Assembly (NCBI GenBank): GCA_900545915.1
Contig: URAV01000010.1
Span: forward strand, 1 to 64,000
Direction of reading: 5' to 3'
Source of the DNA: an uncultured Porphyromonadaceae bacterium
Lineage (GTDB): Bacteria > Bacteroidota > Bacteroidia > Bacteroidales > Coprobacteraceae
Length of the DNA stretch: 64,000 bases
The translations under genes and the position numbers were made by a program. Below are positions 40,896 through 50,536 of the stretch, piece by piece. The stretch's first letter is position 1. Each line of letters begins with the position of its first letter. The notes under the pieces were generated by a model. The model worked only from the letters and a program-made list of their open reading frames with translations, did not search any database and was not told where the DNA came from.

Positions 40896-43800
40896 AAAGC
40901 GGATTTTTTATCGATCGGCCTGTTCTGTCGATCGTTCTATCCTTAGTTATCGTTATCATCGGGCTTATCGGACTTTTCTTGTTACCGGTAGATCAATATC
41001 CGCAAATTACTCCTCCAGTGGTAAAAATAAGCGCATCCTATCCGGGAGCAAGTGCAACGACCGTATCACAAGCGGTAGCTACACCCATCGAACAAGAACT
41101 GAACGGAACTCCGGGAATGCTTTATATGGAATCGAGCAGTTCCAACTCGGGAGGATTCTCCGCTACTGTAACTTTCGATGTTTCTACCGATGCCGATCTT
41201 GCTGCCGTAGAAATACAGAACAGGGTAAAACTTGCAGAATCGCGATTGCCGGCAGAAGTCATACAAAACGGCATATCCGTAGAAAAGCAAGCGGCCAGCC
41301 AATTGATGACTATATGTCTTACATCGAACGACCCGAAATTCGATGAAATATATCTAAGTAATTTCGCAACGATCAACGTACTCGATTTATTACGGAGAAT
41401 CGAGGGTGTCGGCAGAGTATCGAATATCGGAAGCCGCTACTATGCCATGCAAATATGGGTACAGCCCGACCGTCTTGCAAACTTCGGATTAACGGTACAA
41501 GACCTGCAAACCGCACTGAAAGATCAGAACCGGGAATCGGCTGCCGGCGTCTTAGGCCAACAACCTGTAACCGGACTGGACATAACAATACCTATCACGA
41601 CCCAGGGGAGATTATCATCCGTAGGACAATTCGAGGATATTGTAATCCGCGCTAATCCCGACGGCTCTCTCATTCGGTTGAAAGATGTCGCCAGAGTTTC
41701 CTTAGAAGCCTCTTCATACAATACCGAAAGCGGTATAAATGGCGAGAATGCCGCCGTATTAGGAATATACATGCTTCCCGGAGCAAATGCGATAGAGGTT
41801 GCGCAAGCGGTAAAAGACGCCATGAAAGAAATCAGCAAGAACTTTCCGGAGGGTATGAGTTACGAGATACCTTTCGATATGACGACTTATATTTCTCAAT
41901 CGATTCATGAAGTTTATAAAACATTGTTCGAAGCATTGGGATTGGTTATTCTCGTCGTATTTTTATCATTACAGAACTGGCGTGCGACCCTTATCCCGGT
42001 AATTGCCGTGCCGATCTCATTAATCGGAACTTTCGGATTTATGCTGATATTCGGGTTTTCTCTAAACCTTCTGACCATGCTCGGTCTTATCCTCGCCATC
42101 GGTATCGTAGTAGATGACGCCATCGTCGTCGTAGAAAATGTCGAGCGGATCATGGAAGAAGAACATATTGGGGCATACGAGGCGACAAAAAAAGCGATGA
42201 ACGGACTGACAAGTGCCTTGATCGCAACATCATTAGTGCTTTGCGCCGTATTTATTCCCGTAAGTTTTCTTAGCGGCATCACCGGACAACTTTACCGACA
42301 ATTTACGGTAACCATCGTCGTTTCGGTACTCATATCGACAGTCGTAGCTTTGACATTAAGCCCGGCAATGTGCGCTCTGCTGTTAAAGCCGAGTAATAAG
42401 AAAAAGAGAAAACATATTCTATTCCGATATATAAACCACTGGTTGGTTACCGGAAACAGAAAATATTCCAATCTCATACAAAAGGCGATAATGAATCCGA
42501 GAAGGATATTATCCGGATTTGGAATCATGTTGGTCATCATGTTTGTTATTTCCCGTTTTATTCCGACCAGTTTTATGCCGCAAGAAGATCAAGGTTATTT
42601 TAAAGTAGAATTAGAACTTCCTGAAGGCGCAACTTTGGAACGAACTCGAAAGGTAACCGAAAGAGCTGTCTCCTATCTGCTCGAAAATCCATTCGTCGCA
42701 TACGTGCAGAATGTCACCGGAAGCAGTCCCCGTGTAGGAAGTAACCAATCGCGAAGCGAGCTTACGGTAATCCTTAAACCGTGGGAAGAGAGAGAAGGGG
42801 TAGGAGTAGAACAAATTATGGAAACCGTACGAGAAGAACTTTCTCAGTATCCCGAATCCAAAGTATTTCTAAGCACTCCTCCCGTCATACCGGGACTCGG
42901 ATCTTCCGGTGGTTTTGAAATGCAACTTGAAGCACGAGGAGACGCAACATTCCAGAATCTCGTACAAGCTGCAGATACGTTGATGCATTACGCATTGCAA
43001 CGGAAAGAGCTGACCGGATTGTCTTCTTCTCTACAATCAGAAATTCCGCAACTTTACTTCGACGTAGATCGGGACAAAGCCCGCATACTGGGAGTACCGC
43101 TAACCGATATTTTCTCTACGATGAAAGCTTATACGGGTTCGGTATATGTAAACGACTTCAACATGTTCAACCGTATTTATAAAGTATATATTCAGGCTGA
43201 AGCTCCTTATCGAGCTCATAAAGACAACATCAATTTATTTTTCGTACGCGGAAGTAACGGAGCTATGGTTCCTCTCACTGCACTCGGAACGACTGACTAC
43301 ACGACCGGTCCGGGAAGTATTAAGCGGTTCAATATGTTCAATACGGCCATTATACGAGGAGCGGCAGCACAAGGATATAGTTCGGGACAAGCGATGGAAA
43401 TTATGGAAGAAATAGCACAACAACATCTGCCTGCCAACATCGGAATCGAATGGAGCGGACTCTCATTTCAAGAGAAAAAAGCAGACGGAAAAACAGGTAT
43501 TATAATGACTCTTGTTTTCTTGTTCGTATTCTTGTTTTTGGCAGCACAATATGAAAGCTGGTTAGTCCCTATTTCGGTACTGTTATCTCTTCCCGTAGCA
43601 GCTTTCGGCGCTTATTTAGGAATATGGGTCTGCGGAATGGAAAACGACATCTATTTCCAAATAGGACTTGTCATGTTGATCGGGTTAGCCGCTAAAAATG
43701 CAATTCTGGTAGTCGAATTTGCAAAAGTTCAGGTTGACAACGGTGCAGACATCATATATGCTGCCATTCACGCGGCACGCCAACGGTTTCGCCCCATCGT

Positions 43801-43999
43801 CATGACCTCTTTCGCTTTTATTTTAGGCATGCTCCCGATGGTATTGGCTAGCGGACCGGGTTCAGCAAGCCGACAATCTATCGGAACTGGAGTCTTTTTC
43901 GGAATGATATTCTCCATCACATTCGGGATTATCCTTGTCCCGTTTTTCTTTACTTTAATATATAAACTCAAAGCATCAATTAAAGAAAAATGGTTATGA
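40892..43999 (+). CDS. RND multidrug efflux transporter (AcrB/HAE1 family)
   Basis: 1035 aa, twelve predicted transmembrane helices. N-terminal FFIDRPVLSIVLSLVIVIIG and LPVDQYPQITPPVVKISASY are hallmarks. The proton-relay Asp pair is present in GIVVDDAIVVVENVER (D408, D409), and the lysine of helix 10 lies in GLAAKNAILVVEFAK. Large porter-domain loops are complete. Hydrophobe/amphiphile efflux driven by protons. Middle gene of adaptor-pump-channel. Confidence 0.93.
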   Translation: MKSGFFIDRPVLSIVLSLVIVIIGLIGLFLLPVDQYPQITPPVVKISASYPGASATTVSQAVATPIEQELNGTPGMLYMESSSSNSGGFSATVTFDVSTDADLAAVEIQNRVKLAESRLPAEVIQNGISVEKQAASQLMTICLTSNDPKFDEIYLSNFATINVLDLLRRIEGVGRVSNIGSRYYAMQIWVQPDRLANFGLTVQDLQTALKDQNRESAAGVLGQQPVTGLDITIPITTQGRLSSVGQFEDIVIRANPDGSLIRLKDVARVSLEASSYNTESGINGENAAVLGIYMLPGANAIEVAQAVKDAMKEISKNFPEGMSYEIPFDMTTYISQSIHEVYKTLFEALGLVILVVFLSLQNWRATLIPVIAVPISLIGTFGFMLIFGFSLNLLTMLGLILAIGIVVDDAIVVVENVERIMEEEHIGAYEATKKAMNGLTSALIATSLVLCAVFIPVSFLSGITGQLYRQFTVTIVVSVLISTVVALTLSPAMCALLLKPSNKKKRKHILFRYINHWLVTGNRKYSNLIQKAIMNPRRILSGFGIMLVIMFVISRFIPTSFMPQEDQGYFKVELELPEGATLERTRKVTERAVSYLLENPFVAYVQNVTGSSPRVGSNQSRSELTVILKPWEEREGVGVEQIMETVREELSQYPESKVFLSTPPVIPGLGSSGGFEMQLEARGDATFQNLVQAADTLMHYALQRKELTGLSSSLQSEIPQLYFDVDRDKARILGVPLTDIFSTMKAYTGSVYVNDFNMFNRIYKVYIQAEAPYRAHKDNINLFFVRGSNGAMVPLTALGTTDYTTGPGSIKRFNMFNTAIIRGAAAQGYSSGQAMEIMEEIAQQHLPANIGIEWSGLSFQEKKADGKTGIIMTLVFLFVFLFLAAQYESWLVPISVLLSLPVAAFGAYLGIWVCGMENDIYFQIGLVMLIGLAAKNAILVVEFAKVQVDNGADIIYAAIHAARQRFRPIVMTSFAFILGMLPMVLASGPGSASRQSIGTGVFFGMIFSITFGIILVPFFFTLIYKLKASIKEKWL

Positions 44000-45411
44000 A
44001 AATGATATCCAAAATATATATAGTGTTCATGATTCTGATAATGACAGGTCTTTATTCCTGTAAAATCGGTAAAAAATACAGCCGTCCGGAACTACATCTA
44101 CCCGAAAGAATTACGGAACAGCATTCCGATTCGTCAACTCTGGCCGATCAAGATTGGAAAACCATATATACCGACACATTATTGCAGTCTCTGATACAAA
44201 AGGCTCTCGACAATAACAAAGATATGTTGATTGCAGCGTCTCGTATAAAAGAATTGGCATATAGAAAAAGAATAGCTACCGGAGATTTATTCCCTACCAT
44301 AAACGGGGCTATACATCCCGAACGAGAACATACGAATGACGGAGGAAATAATCCCGTCAACGATGATTCGTTCGAAGGAAAGCTTTCTCTATCATGGGAA
44401 GTCGATCTATGGGGAAATCTGCGATGGGCACGTGTTGAAAGTATTGCCGAATATCTCGCGTCGGTAGAGGCAAGGCGAGCTTTACAAATGTCGATGATCG
44501 CACAAGTCGCACAATACTATTACGAACTGGTTGCATTGGACAACGAGCTGGACATCGTCCGCCAAACACTGGATACATGGGGAAAAGGTCTCGATCTCGC
44601 ACGAATTCGTTTTGAAGGGGGATTGACTTCAGAAACATCTTTTCGTCAGGCTCAAGTGGAACTTGCCCGTACAGCGACATTAGTACCGGAACTGGAAAAC
44701 AAGATTTCCCAAAAAGAAAACGACTTATCGCTGCTTGTCGGAGAATATGAAGCTGTTATTACTCGGGCAAAAATGAATCCCGATATCTATTTGCCCGAAC
44801 AACTACCCGTAGGATTGCCCTCGACCCTTTTGGAGCGGCGTCCCGATCTGAGACAAGCCGAACAAGAATTGATCGCAGCACACGCTCAAGTAGGTGTCAC
44901 ATTCACGAATATGTTTCCTAAATTGACCCTTACAGCTACTTACGGCATAGAAAGCTCATCTCTAAATGACTTTTTACGTTCTCCTTACGGGTTCATCGGA
45001 GGGACACTACTTTCTCCCATTTTCGGTGCCGGGAAAAATATTGCAAGGCATAAAGCGCAGAAAGAAGTATTCAGACAGACTTGTTATCGATATGAAAAAT
45101 CTGTCCTGACAGCCTTTCAAGAGACTAAAAACGCAATTGTAAACTTTAATAAAGTAAAAGAAGCCCGTATCCTGAAAAAAAATCTCTATGAGGCTTCCAA
45201 AGGATATGTAGAACTGGCTCGACTACAATATATTAACGGAGTCATCAACTATCTCGATGTATTAGACGCACAACGAGGATTTTTTTCTGCACAAACAGGT
45301 CTCAGTAATGCCATAAGAGATGAACAAATCGCCGTAGTTTATCTTTACAAAGCATTAGGAGGAGGATGGGACAATTTATCTCCATTCGATAAAAAAGAGA
45401 CTAAGCAATAA
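43990..45411 (+). CDS. Outer-membrane efflux lipoprotein (TolC/NodT family)
   Basis: 473 aa. Signal peptide with lipobox cysteine in LIMTGLYSCKIGKKYSRP. Two repeats of the OEP fold with long helices; LLQSLIQKALDNNKDMLIAA and LPSTLLERRPDLRQAEQELI are characteristic of NodT factors. It overlaps the pump gene by 10 bp; a start at 43996 is also possible. Outer-membrane exit duct of the tripartite pump. Confidence 0.9.
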   Translation: MVMKMISKIYIVFMILIMTGLYSCKIGKKYSRPELHLPERITEQHSDSSTLADQDWKTIYTDTLLQSLIQKALDNNKDMLIAASRIKELAYRKRIATGDLFPTINGAIHPEREHTNDGGNNPVNDDSFEGKLSLSWEVDLWGNLRWARVESIAEYLASVEARRALQMSMIAQVAQYYYELVALDNELDIVRQTLDTWGKGLDLARIRFEGGLTSETSFRQAQVELARTATLVPELENKISQKENDLSLLVGEYEAVITRAKMNPDIYLPEQLPVGLPSTLLERRPDLRQAEQELIAAHAQVGVTFTNMFPKLTLTATYGIESSSLNDFLRSPYGFIGGTLLSPIFGAGKNIARHKAQKEVFRQTCYRYEKSVLTAFQETKNAIVNFNKVKEARILKKNLYEASKGYVELARLQYINGVINYLDVLDAQRGFFSAQTGLSNAIRDEQIAVVYLYKALGGGWDNLSPFDKKETKQ

Positions 45412-45421
45412 TTTATCGAAC

Positions 45422-45457
45422 AAAATCTACCGGAAGAGAAATTTTCCGGCAGATTTT
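45422..45457. terminator. Bidirectional terminator between efflux operon and orphan phage-like gene
   Basis: Stem AAAATCTACCGGAA / TTCCGGCAGATTTT with one mismatch and 8-nt loop, followed by GTTTTTTAA on the plus strand. Ends the efflux operon and the convergent 45463-48051 gene. Confidence 0.75.
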
Positions 45458-45462
45458 GTTTT

Positions 45463-48051
45463 TTAACGTAATTTCTTACCTGAAGAAACCGGATCGAATC
45501 CCAAATCGATTACATCGAAATGAGTATCGGAAGAAACCGTTCCACTCCATTCTATCCGGTGATATTTAAAAGGTGGAGAAACAGGACGCATCCGTATTTG
45601 TCCCGACACAGTTCCGGCAATACGAAAACGATAAAGTAATGAATAATTTCCTTCTGACTCTTGCGCACCCCATACCTTGCAAACCAAATCTGCATTTTGC
45701 ACCGTACAACGCAATGCGATGTGAGAAATACGTTTATAAATATCGGGCAATAATTTTATAGGTCGAGTTATTACACCTATTTGCATATCCGACTGAGCTT
45801 CGGAACACAAATCATATAGCTTACCGTTTTCATCTCCGGCAAGCAAACCCGGATAGAGATTATACAAATATTTCCAATCAATAATACGGCAGTACCAACT
45901 CGAAAAAGATAATCCGAATACATAGCAAAAATGATAATCGGCATTCAAGAAAATAATTTCCTGCCGGATATAATTATACCCGGCGACACATTTTCCTTGA
46001 ATATATTTTCTAAACGGAACGGAAGTCTCCGATAATAATATAAAATCACTATCGGACGAATCTTGAGGAAGTGCATCCGGAACGCCGCTAAACACAGGAG
46101 AAAGTAAGTTGGACTCTGCTCCCTGCAAAGCCATGACTCCTTGTTCGGATAGATAAACGACGGCATTATCTATCGGAACAATCAGATTCGAAGATAAGCA
46201 AACTTCCCGATTTACAGGATGTTGATTACTGTAAAGGACTCCCTCACTCCCCTGCTGCAAAGCCCATATACCTTCTGTCGTAAACACATATAACGGAAAC
46301 TCTCCATACTGACCTTGTGACAAGGCTGCCGTAGCAGCCGCTAAGTCGGTAATTTCTCCTCCCGATAAAATATAAGTAAACTCTTGAGGAAATACAAAAG
46401 GATTATTTATTTGCGATACCCTCAACTTATTGGGAGCATACTCAACAGCATTCGTCTCTTCCGGAATCTTACCTTCATCAGGTTCGGATATTTCAGAAAA
46501 AGTAATAGGTTTTAAATCCGGAGAAATATAATAAGCCATATTCTGATCTTGAGAAGATTTCAAATCGACTGTTATCCCATATTGTTTTCCTTCGACATCG
46601 TCACATATCCTCACATCCATTTTATATGCCCGGCTGTCAGGATAAGAAATCATAGCCGAAAGACCTTTGAGAGACATAGGAGACTTAAAAGAATTTACCA
46701 GATGTCTCTCTCCGTCAGAACCGTTCATATACACTTCGATATATCCCCGTTGTACATCGATATCGATCAAATCGATTCCGTTATAGCGATTCTGTGTCAA
46801 AGCAAAAACAGAAAGAGGAAAACCGCTGGAATAGTACATAGATATTCCTCCCAGATGTAATCTTCCGTTATACACATAAGAGGTCTTTGCCGTAATACGG
46901 TGATGAGAAAAATTATCCAAAGGCAACAAATCTTGTTGTTCGAGATTATTCAAATCACAGCTATATTCCAATGAAAAAGGATTATTAATCTGTTCCTTTC
47001 CGGAAAGAGATGCTACTTTAAAGAATACAACCTCTTCCGCCAGTTTCCGTCTGATCTCCTCCTCTGTCAATTGCGGCACATCGAAAATAATAATCCGAGT
47101 CTGTTTGCCACCGATATTCCGTATCTCATACCGATAGTCATTTTCTGTCATGGCAACCTGCTTGACTACCGGTATTTCTTTTGAAATAAACACATCTATC
47201 CCGGTAATAATATCCGCCCATTTAGATAAATCGCACTTACCGATATTATAATAAAGCGACTCTCCCCTTAAATTGAATTTATTTTCGACAAATCTCCTCA
47301 AATATCCATCTTCTAATTCGCAAAGTGCTTCAATATTATTCAACGTATCGGCTTTATCCGATTGTAACATGACAACAGGCGGAGACGGAAGAATATAAGA
47401 ACCGTCATACATCCGGAGTGCATACCTCACCAAAAAAGGATGTGCAAAATAACCGTCCGAAAGTAATTTACTCTTACATTTACTATACGTGCCATATATC
47501 CAAGAAATAAATGCCCTCTTATCCGTATCGGAAAGACGACAAATACCGTCATCTTGTGTCTCTACTTTCAATGTATAAGTATCGAATATCTCGGTACTCT
47601 GAATGCTTCCTCCCAAATAAAACGATATTTCGGGCATATCCGGACGTGTCCCCAATATCTCATAAATTCCGTTTCTGTACAATAAATAAAATATTTCCGT
47701 ATCGGTAATTACAACAAGCGTATTCCCGACCGACTCTATTCTCAACAGTCCGGAGATCTCACACAATGCCTCCAATCCCGTCGAAAAAACCTCTCCATCC
47801 TTTTCTTCCGCCTCAAAATAGAGATTCGTTCCGTCATACGAAATATAGTGTTTATAGGCTTCGTTACAATGCAAAAATATGACTTTACGAGAAGTTTCTT
47901 CCGGAGTATATAGTAAACGGGGTTCTCCGACAGCTTCCCAAATACCGTCTCTGCATCTCAAGTTCACGATCCGGCTACACTCCCCATCGCTACACATTGC
48001 CGGAGGTAACTGATGCGACATACCTTTAATTTGTAATCTGTTCTGTTGCAT
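45463..48051 (-). CDS. Phage virion-like protein (stabilisation/tail type) in host context
   Basis: About 862 aa from ATG 48051 (MQQNRLQIKGMSHQLPPAMC); an in-frame ATG at 48099 adds 16 residues. The N-terminal pattern (DGECSRIVNLRCRDGIWEAV, then GEPRLLYTP) resembles podovirus/crAss-like stabilisation proteins that read as repeated data strands, and the body is beta-rich, consistent with a propeller or fibre-like virion protein. No signal peptide from the shorter start. Divergent from a portal-like gene, with no other phage genes around. Intact and long. Domesticated module or fragment of an old phage; function unknown. Confidence 0.45.
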   Translation of the reverse strand: MQQNRLQIKGMSHQLPPAMCSDGECSRIVNLRCRDGIWEAVGEPRLLYTPEETSRKVIFLHCNEAYKHYISYDGTNLYFEAEEKDGEVFSTGLEALCEISGLLRIESVGNTLVVITDTEIFYLLYRNGIYEILGTRPDMPEISFYLGGSIQSTEIFDTYTLKVETQDDGICRLSDTDKRAFISWIYGTYSKCKSKLLSDGYFAHPFLVRYALRMYDGSYILPSPPVVMLQSDKADTLNNIEALCELEDGYLRRFVENKFNLRGESLYYNIGKCDLSKWADIITGIDVFISKEIPVVKQVAMTENDYRYEIRNIGGKQTRIIIFDVPQLTEEEIRRKLAEEVVFFKVASLSGKEQINNPFSLEYSCDLNNLEQQDLLPLDNFSHHRITAKTSYVYNGRLHLGGISMYYSSGFPLSVFALTQNRYNGIDLIDIDVQRGYIEVYMNGSDGERHLVNSFKSPMSLKGLSAMISYPDSRAYKMDVRICDDVEGKQYGITVDLKSSQDQNMAYYISPDLKPITFSEISEPDEGKIPEETNAVEYAPNKLRVSQINNPFVFPQEFTYILSGGEITDLAAATAALSQGQYGEFPLYVFTTEGIWALQQGSEGVLYSNQHPVNREVCLSSNLIVPIDNAVVYLSEQGVMALQGAESNLLSPVFSGVPDALPQDSSDSDFILLSETSVPFRKYIQGKCVAGYNYIRQEIIFLNADYHFCYVFGLSFSSWYCRIIDWKYLYNLYPGLLAGDENGKLYDLCSEAQSDMQIGVITRPIKLLPDIYKRISHIALRCTVQNADLVCKVWGAQESEGNYSLLYRFRIAGTVSGQIRMRPVSPPFKYHRIEWSGTVSSDTHFDVIDLGFDPVSSGKKLR

Positions 48052-48210
48052 AATATTATCTTTCAATTTCTTTTTCGGTAAAAATAGAATAGAGAACATT
48101 CCGGCTCGTGGGATATTTATAAAAAAGAATTCGTTCCGGCAAGATTTTATAATTATCGCATAAAACCGGAACGATTCAATATTTTTTTTGCAATCGAGAA
48201 AGTAAACCCC

Positions 48211-48266
48211 GAGCCTGTTTAAAATTCTTTATAATACTCCAATACAAAAAGGTCTTAAACAGGCTC
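48211..48266. repeat. Mini inverted-repeat element in divergent promoter
   Basis: GAGCCTGTTTAA (48211-48222) and TTAAACAGGCTC (48255-48266), a perfect 12-bp inverted repeat around a 32-bp AT-rich centre. The arms match the ends of the long MITE-like family (AGAGCCTGTCTAAATTTT). It lies just before the portal-like gene, between the two divergent phage-like genes. Confidence 0.6.
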
Positions 48267-48297
48267 TCCGAGTTATAACCGTAAAATAAAAATCATT

Positions 48298-50199
48298 ATG
48301 GATGAATGCAACTACAAAATTTTTAACAACAACCGGTTAATGCCGAAACAGGAAAAGAAAGAAGAAAAAGAAGACGAAACATTCGACCGCTCTCAATACG
48401 AAATTTTATGGATGGCAAAAAAGGCATGGGAAAATATAGAACCATACCGCAGACGTCGCAGACGAAACAGAAAATATACATTCGGACAACAATGGAGCGA
48501 TAAAGTAACATTACCGGACGGAAGAACGATAACCGAAGAGCAATATTTGAAAGAACAAGGAAAAGTTCCTTTAAAAAATAATCTGATCCGCCAACTGATA
48601 AAAAACGTTATCGGGCAATTTCGAAGTAATCAGACTCAACCGGTATGCATTTCCAGAGACCGGAACGAACAGCAATTAGGAGAACTGATGAGCATAGCCC
48701 TCGAATATGTTTATCAACATAACCGAATGTGGGAAATCGACGGCAGGACTCTCGAAGAATTTCTGATCTCGGGAAGTTGCTTTCACAAAATAGTTTACGG
48801 AAAAAGGAGAAATAAAACGGATGTATGGATTAATGAAATAAATCCGAACCGAATCTTTTTTAACAATATGGAAGATAAACGACACTGGGATTGCACAATG
48901 ATAGGTGAATTGCATGACGTACCTATCGCAACGATTTTATCCAATTTTTCAGGAGGCTCTCGCAAACGGGCTTCCCGTCTTCGGGAAATTTACAGTAATG
49001 CCAATCAAGAAGAGCTGTACCGTCAATATTCAAACCTGACCACGGAGCGGATCGACAATCTCGACTTTCTGATTCCCGGAGAAGACCACCTCTGCCGGGT
49101 AATAGAAATATGGAGGCTCGAAAATCGTGAACGGTTAAAATGCCATGATACTTTGACCGGGAAACTTTATAAAGAAGAAATAGACCGTTTACCGGCCATC
49201 GAAACGGAAAACAGAAAAAGAATCTCCGATGCAGAAAAAGCAGGAATCGACAGTAAAGACGTACCTCTTATTCATACCGAATGGTTCATCGACCAGTTTT
49301 GGTATTATCGTTTTTTCTCTCCTTTCGGAGACATTTTGGATGAAGGTGAGACCCCGTACTGGCACGGAGAACACCCTTACAGCATGCGGCTTTATCCGCT
49401 TATCGACGGAGAAATTCACTCTTTTGTCGAAGACATCATCGACCAGCAAAGATATATAAACCGACTGATTACATTGGTTGATTTTATCATGGGATCAAGT
49501 GCTAAAGGCGTATTGCTTTTCCCGGAAGATCAAGTTCCCGATGGAATGACCATCGAAGATGTAGCTGAAGAATGGACACGATATAACGGGATCATCCTAT
49601 TCAAACCAAAACCGGGAGCACCTCTCCCACAACAAATTGCAGTAAATTCGACCAATGTAGGCGCTTATGAACTTCTAAACTTGCAAATGCGACTGTTAGA
49701 AGATATCTCAGGCGTACATGGTGCTATGCAGGGGAAAGACGCTCCTTCAGGAACTCCTGCCTCCCTTTATGCACAACAAACCCAAAATGCATGTCTGAAT
49801 CTCATCGACCTATTCGAGTCTTACAAAACCTTCAGGGAAGACCGCGACACGAAAATGATGAAAACCATTCAGCAATTTTATGATGAAAACCGATATTTGG
49901 AAATTGCGGGAGATAAAGCTACTGAAGGACAAATACTCGCCTCTCCGGATAAAGTTCGTAACGCCGAATTCGACATATCCATCACCGAATCCGTTTCCTC
50001 TCCGGTATATCGGGTAGCATCGAACGAATTTTTGCTGGAACTGTTCCGAATGGGACAGATTTCTTTGGAAATGCTCCTTGAAAACGGTTCATTCCCATTT
50101 TCCGACCGCTTATTACAAAGTATAAATAAATTAAAACAAGAGACTCAACAACAAAATTCCAAAGATACTCTACCACTCAAAAAAACAGAGAATATTTAG
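48298..50199 (+). CDS. Orphan phage portal-like protein (P22/crAss type)
   Basis: 633 aa. Portal features of podovirus type: an early basic helix (YRRRRRRNRKYTFGQQWSDK), VPLKNNLIRQLIKNVIGQFR, then a long helical core with YEIRNIF-like strands replaced by INPNRIFFNNMEDKRHWDCT, and late EDISGVHGAMQGKDAPSGTP with ASLYAQQTQNACLNLIDLFE, a stem-helix pattern common in crAss-like and P22-like portals. There is no terminase or capsid gene nearby. It faces away from the virion-like 862-aa gene. An intact ORF in host-type base composition suggests retention. Confidence 0.6.
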   Translation: MDECNYKIFNNNRLMPKQEKKEEKEDETFDRSQYEILWMAKKAWENIEPYRRRRRRNRKYTFGQQWSDKVTLPDGRTITEEQYLKEQGKVPLKNNLIRQLIKNVIGQFRSNQTQPVCISRDRNEQQLGELMSIALEYVYQHNRMWEIDGRTLEEFLISGSCFHKIVYGKRRNKTDVWINEINPNRIFFNNMEDKRHWDCTMIGELHDVPIATILSNFSGGSRKRASRLREIYSNANQEELYRQYSNLTTERIDNLDFLIPGEDHLCRVIEIWRLENRERLKCHDTLTGKLYKEEIDRLPAIETENRKRISDAEKAGIDSKDVPLIHTEWFIDQFWYYRFFSPFGDILDEGETPYWHGEHPYSMRLYPLIDGEIHSFVEDIIDQQRYINRLITLVDFIMGSSAKGVLLFPEDQVPDGMTIEDVAEEWTRYNGIILFKPKPGAPLPQQIAVNSTNVGAYELLNLQMRLLEDISGVHGAMQGKDAPSGTPASLYAQQTQNACLNLIDLFESYKTFREDRDTKMMKTIQQFYDENRYLEIAGDKATEGQILASPDKVRNAEFDISITESVSSPVYRVASNEFLLELFRMGQISLEMLLENGSFPFSDRLLQSINKLKQETQQQNSKDTLPLKKTENI

Positions 50200-50222
50200 A
50201 CTCTATTCCAATACGTCAAATG

Positions 50223-50254
50223 AGAAGGTGTAATAAACACTACACCTTCTTTCT
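50223..50254 (+). terminator. Terminator after portal-like gene
   Basis: Perfect 10-bp stem AGAAGGTGTA / TACACCTTCT, 8-nt loop, then TTCT. Ends the portal-like transcript and supports it being a functional monocistronic unit. Confidence 0.75.
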
Positions 50255-50289
50255 GTAATTATTAAAAAATATATTTTAAATATCTATTA

Positions 50290-50467
50290 AAACCTGTCTC
50301 AATTTTACTCGGGTCAGGTTTGAGAGTTTCTTTCGAGGATGTTTTCCTATTTTTATAAGGAGGATAGCGACTATCTGACGAATGAAAACGGAAAAAAAGA
50401 CTGGAAGAAAACGCAAAAATGACCTGATAATATTTTCTTGTATAGGAAAATTTAGATAGACTCTTAG
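50290..50467 (+). repeat. MITE-like repeat, copy B
   Basis: About 178 bp, from AACCTGTCTCAATTTTACTC to AAAATTTAGATAGACTCTTAG, with central hairpin GGATAGCGACTATC. Best full-length plus-orientation copy. Fills the gap between the portal-like gene and fucP-like gene; the remaining 70 bp before fucP hold only a TATATTTA -7-like box at 50484-50491. Confidence 0.75.
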
Positions 50468-50536
50468 TATTTCAAAAAATTCGTATATTTAGCAACTAAA
50501 AGAAAGGGATTATTTTGATATTACTGAATATCGATC

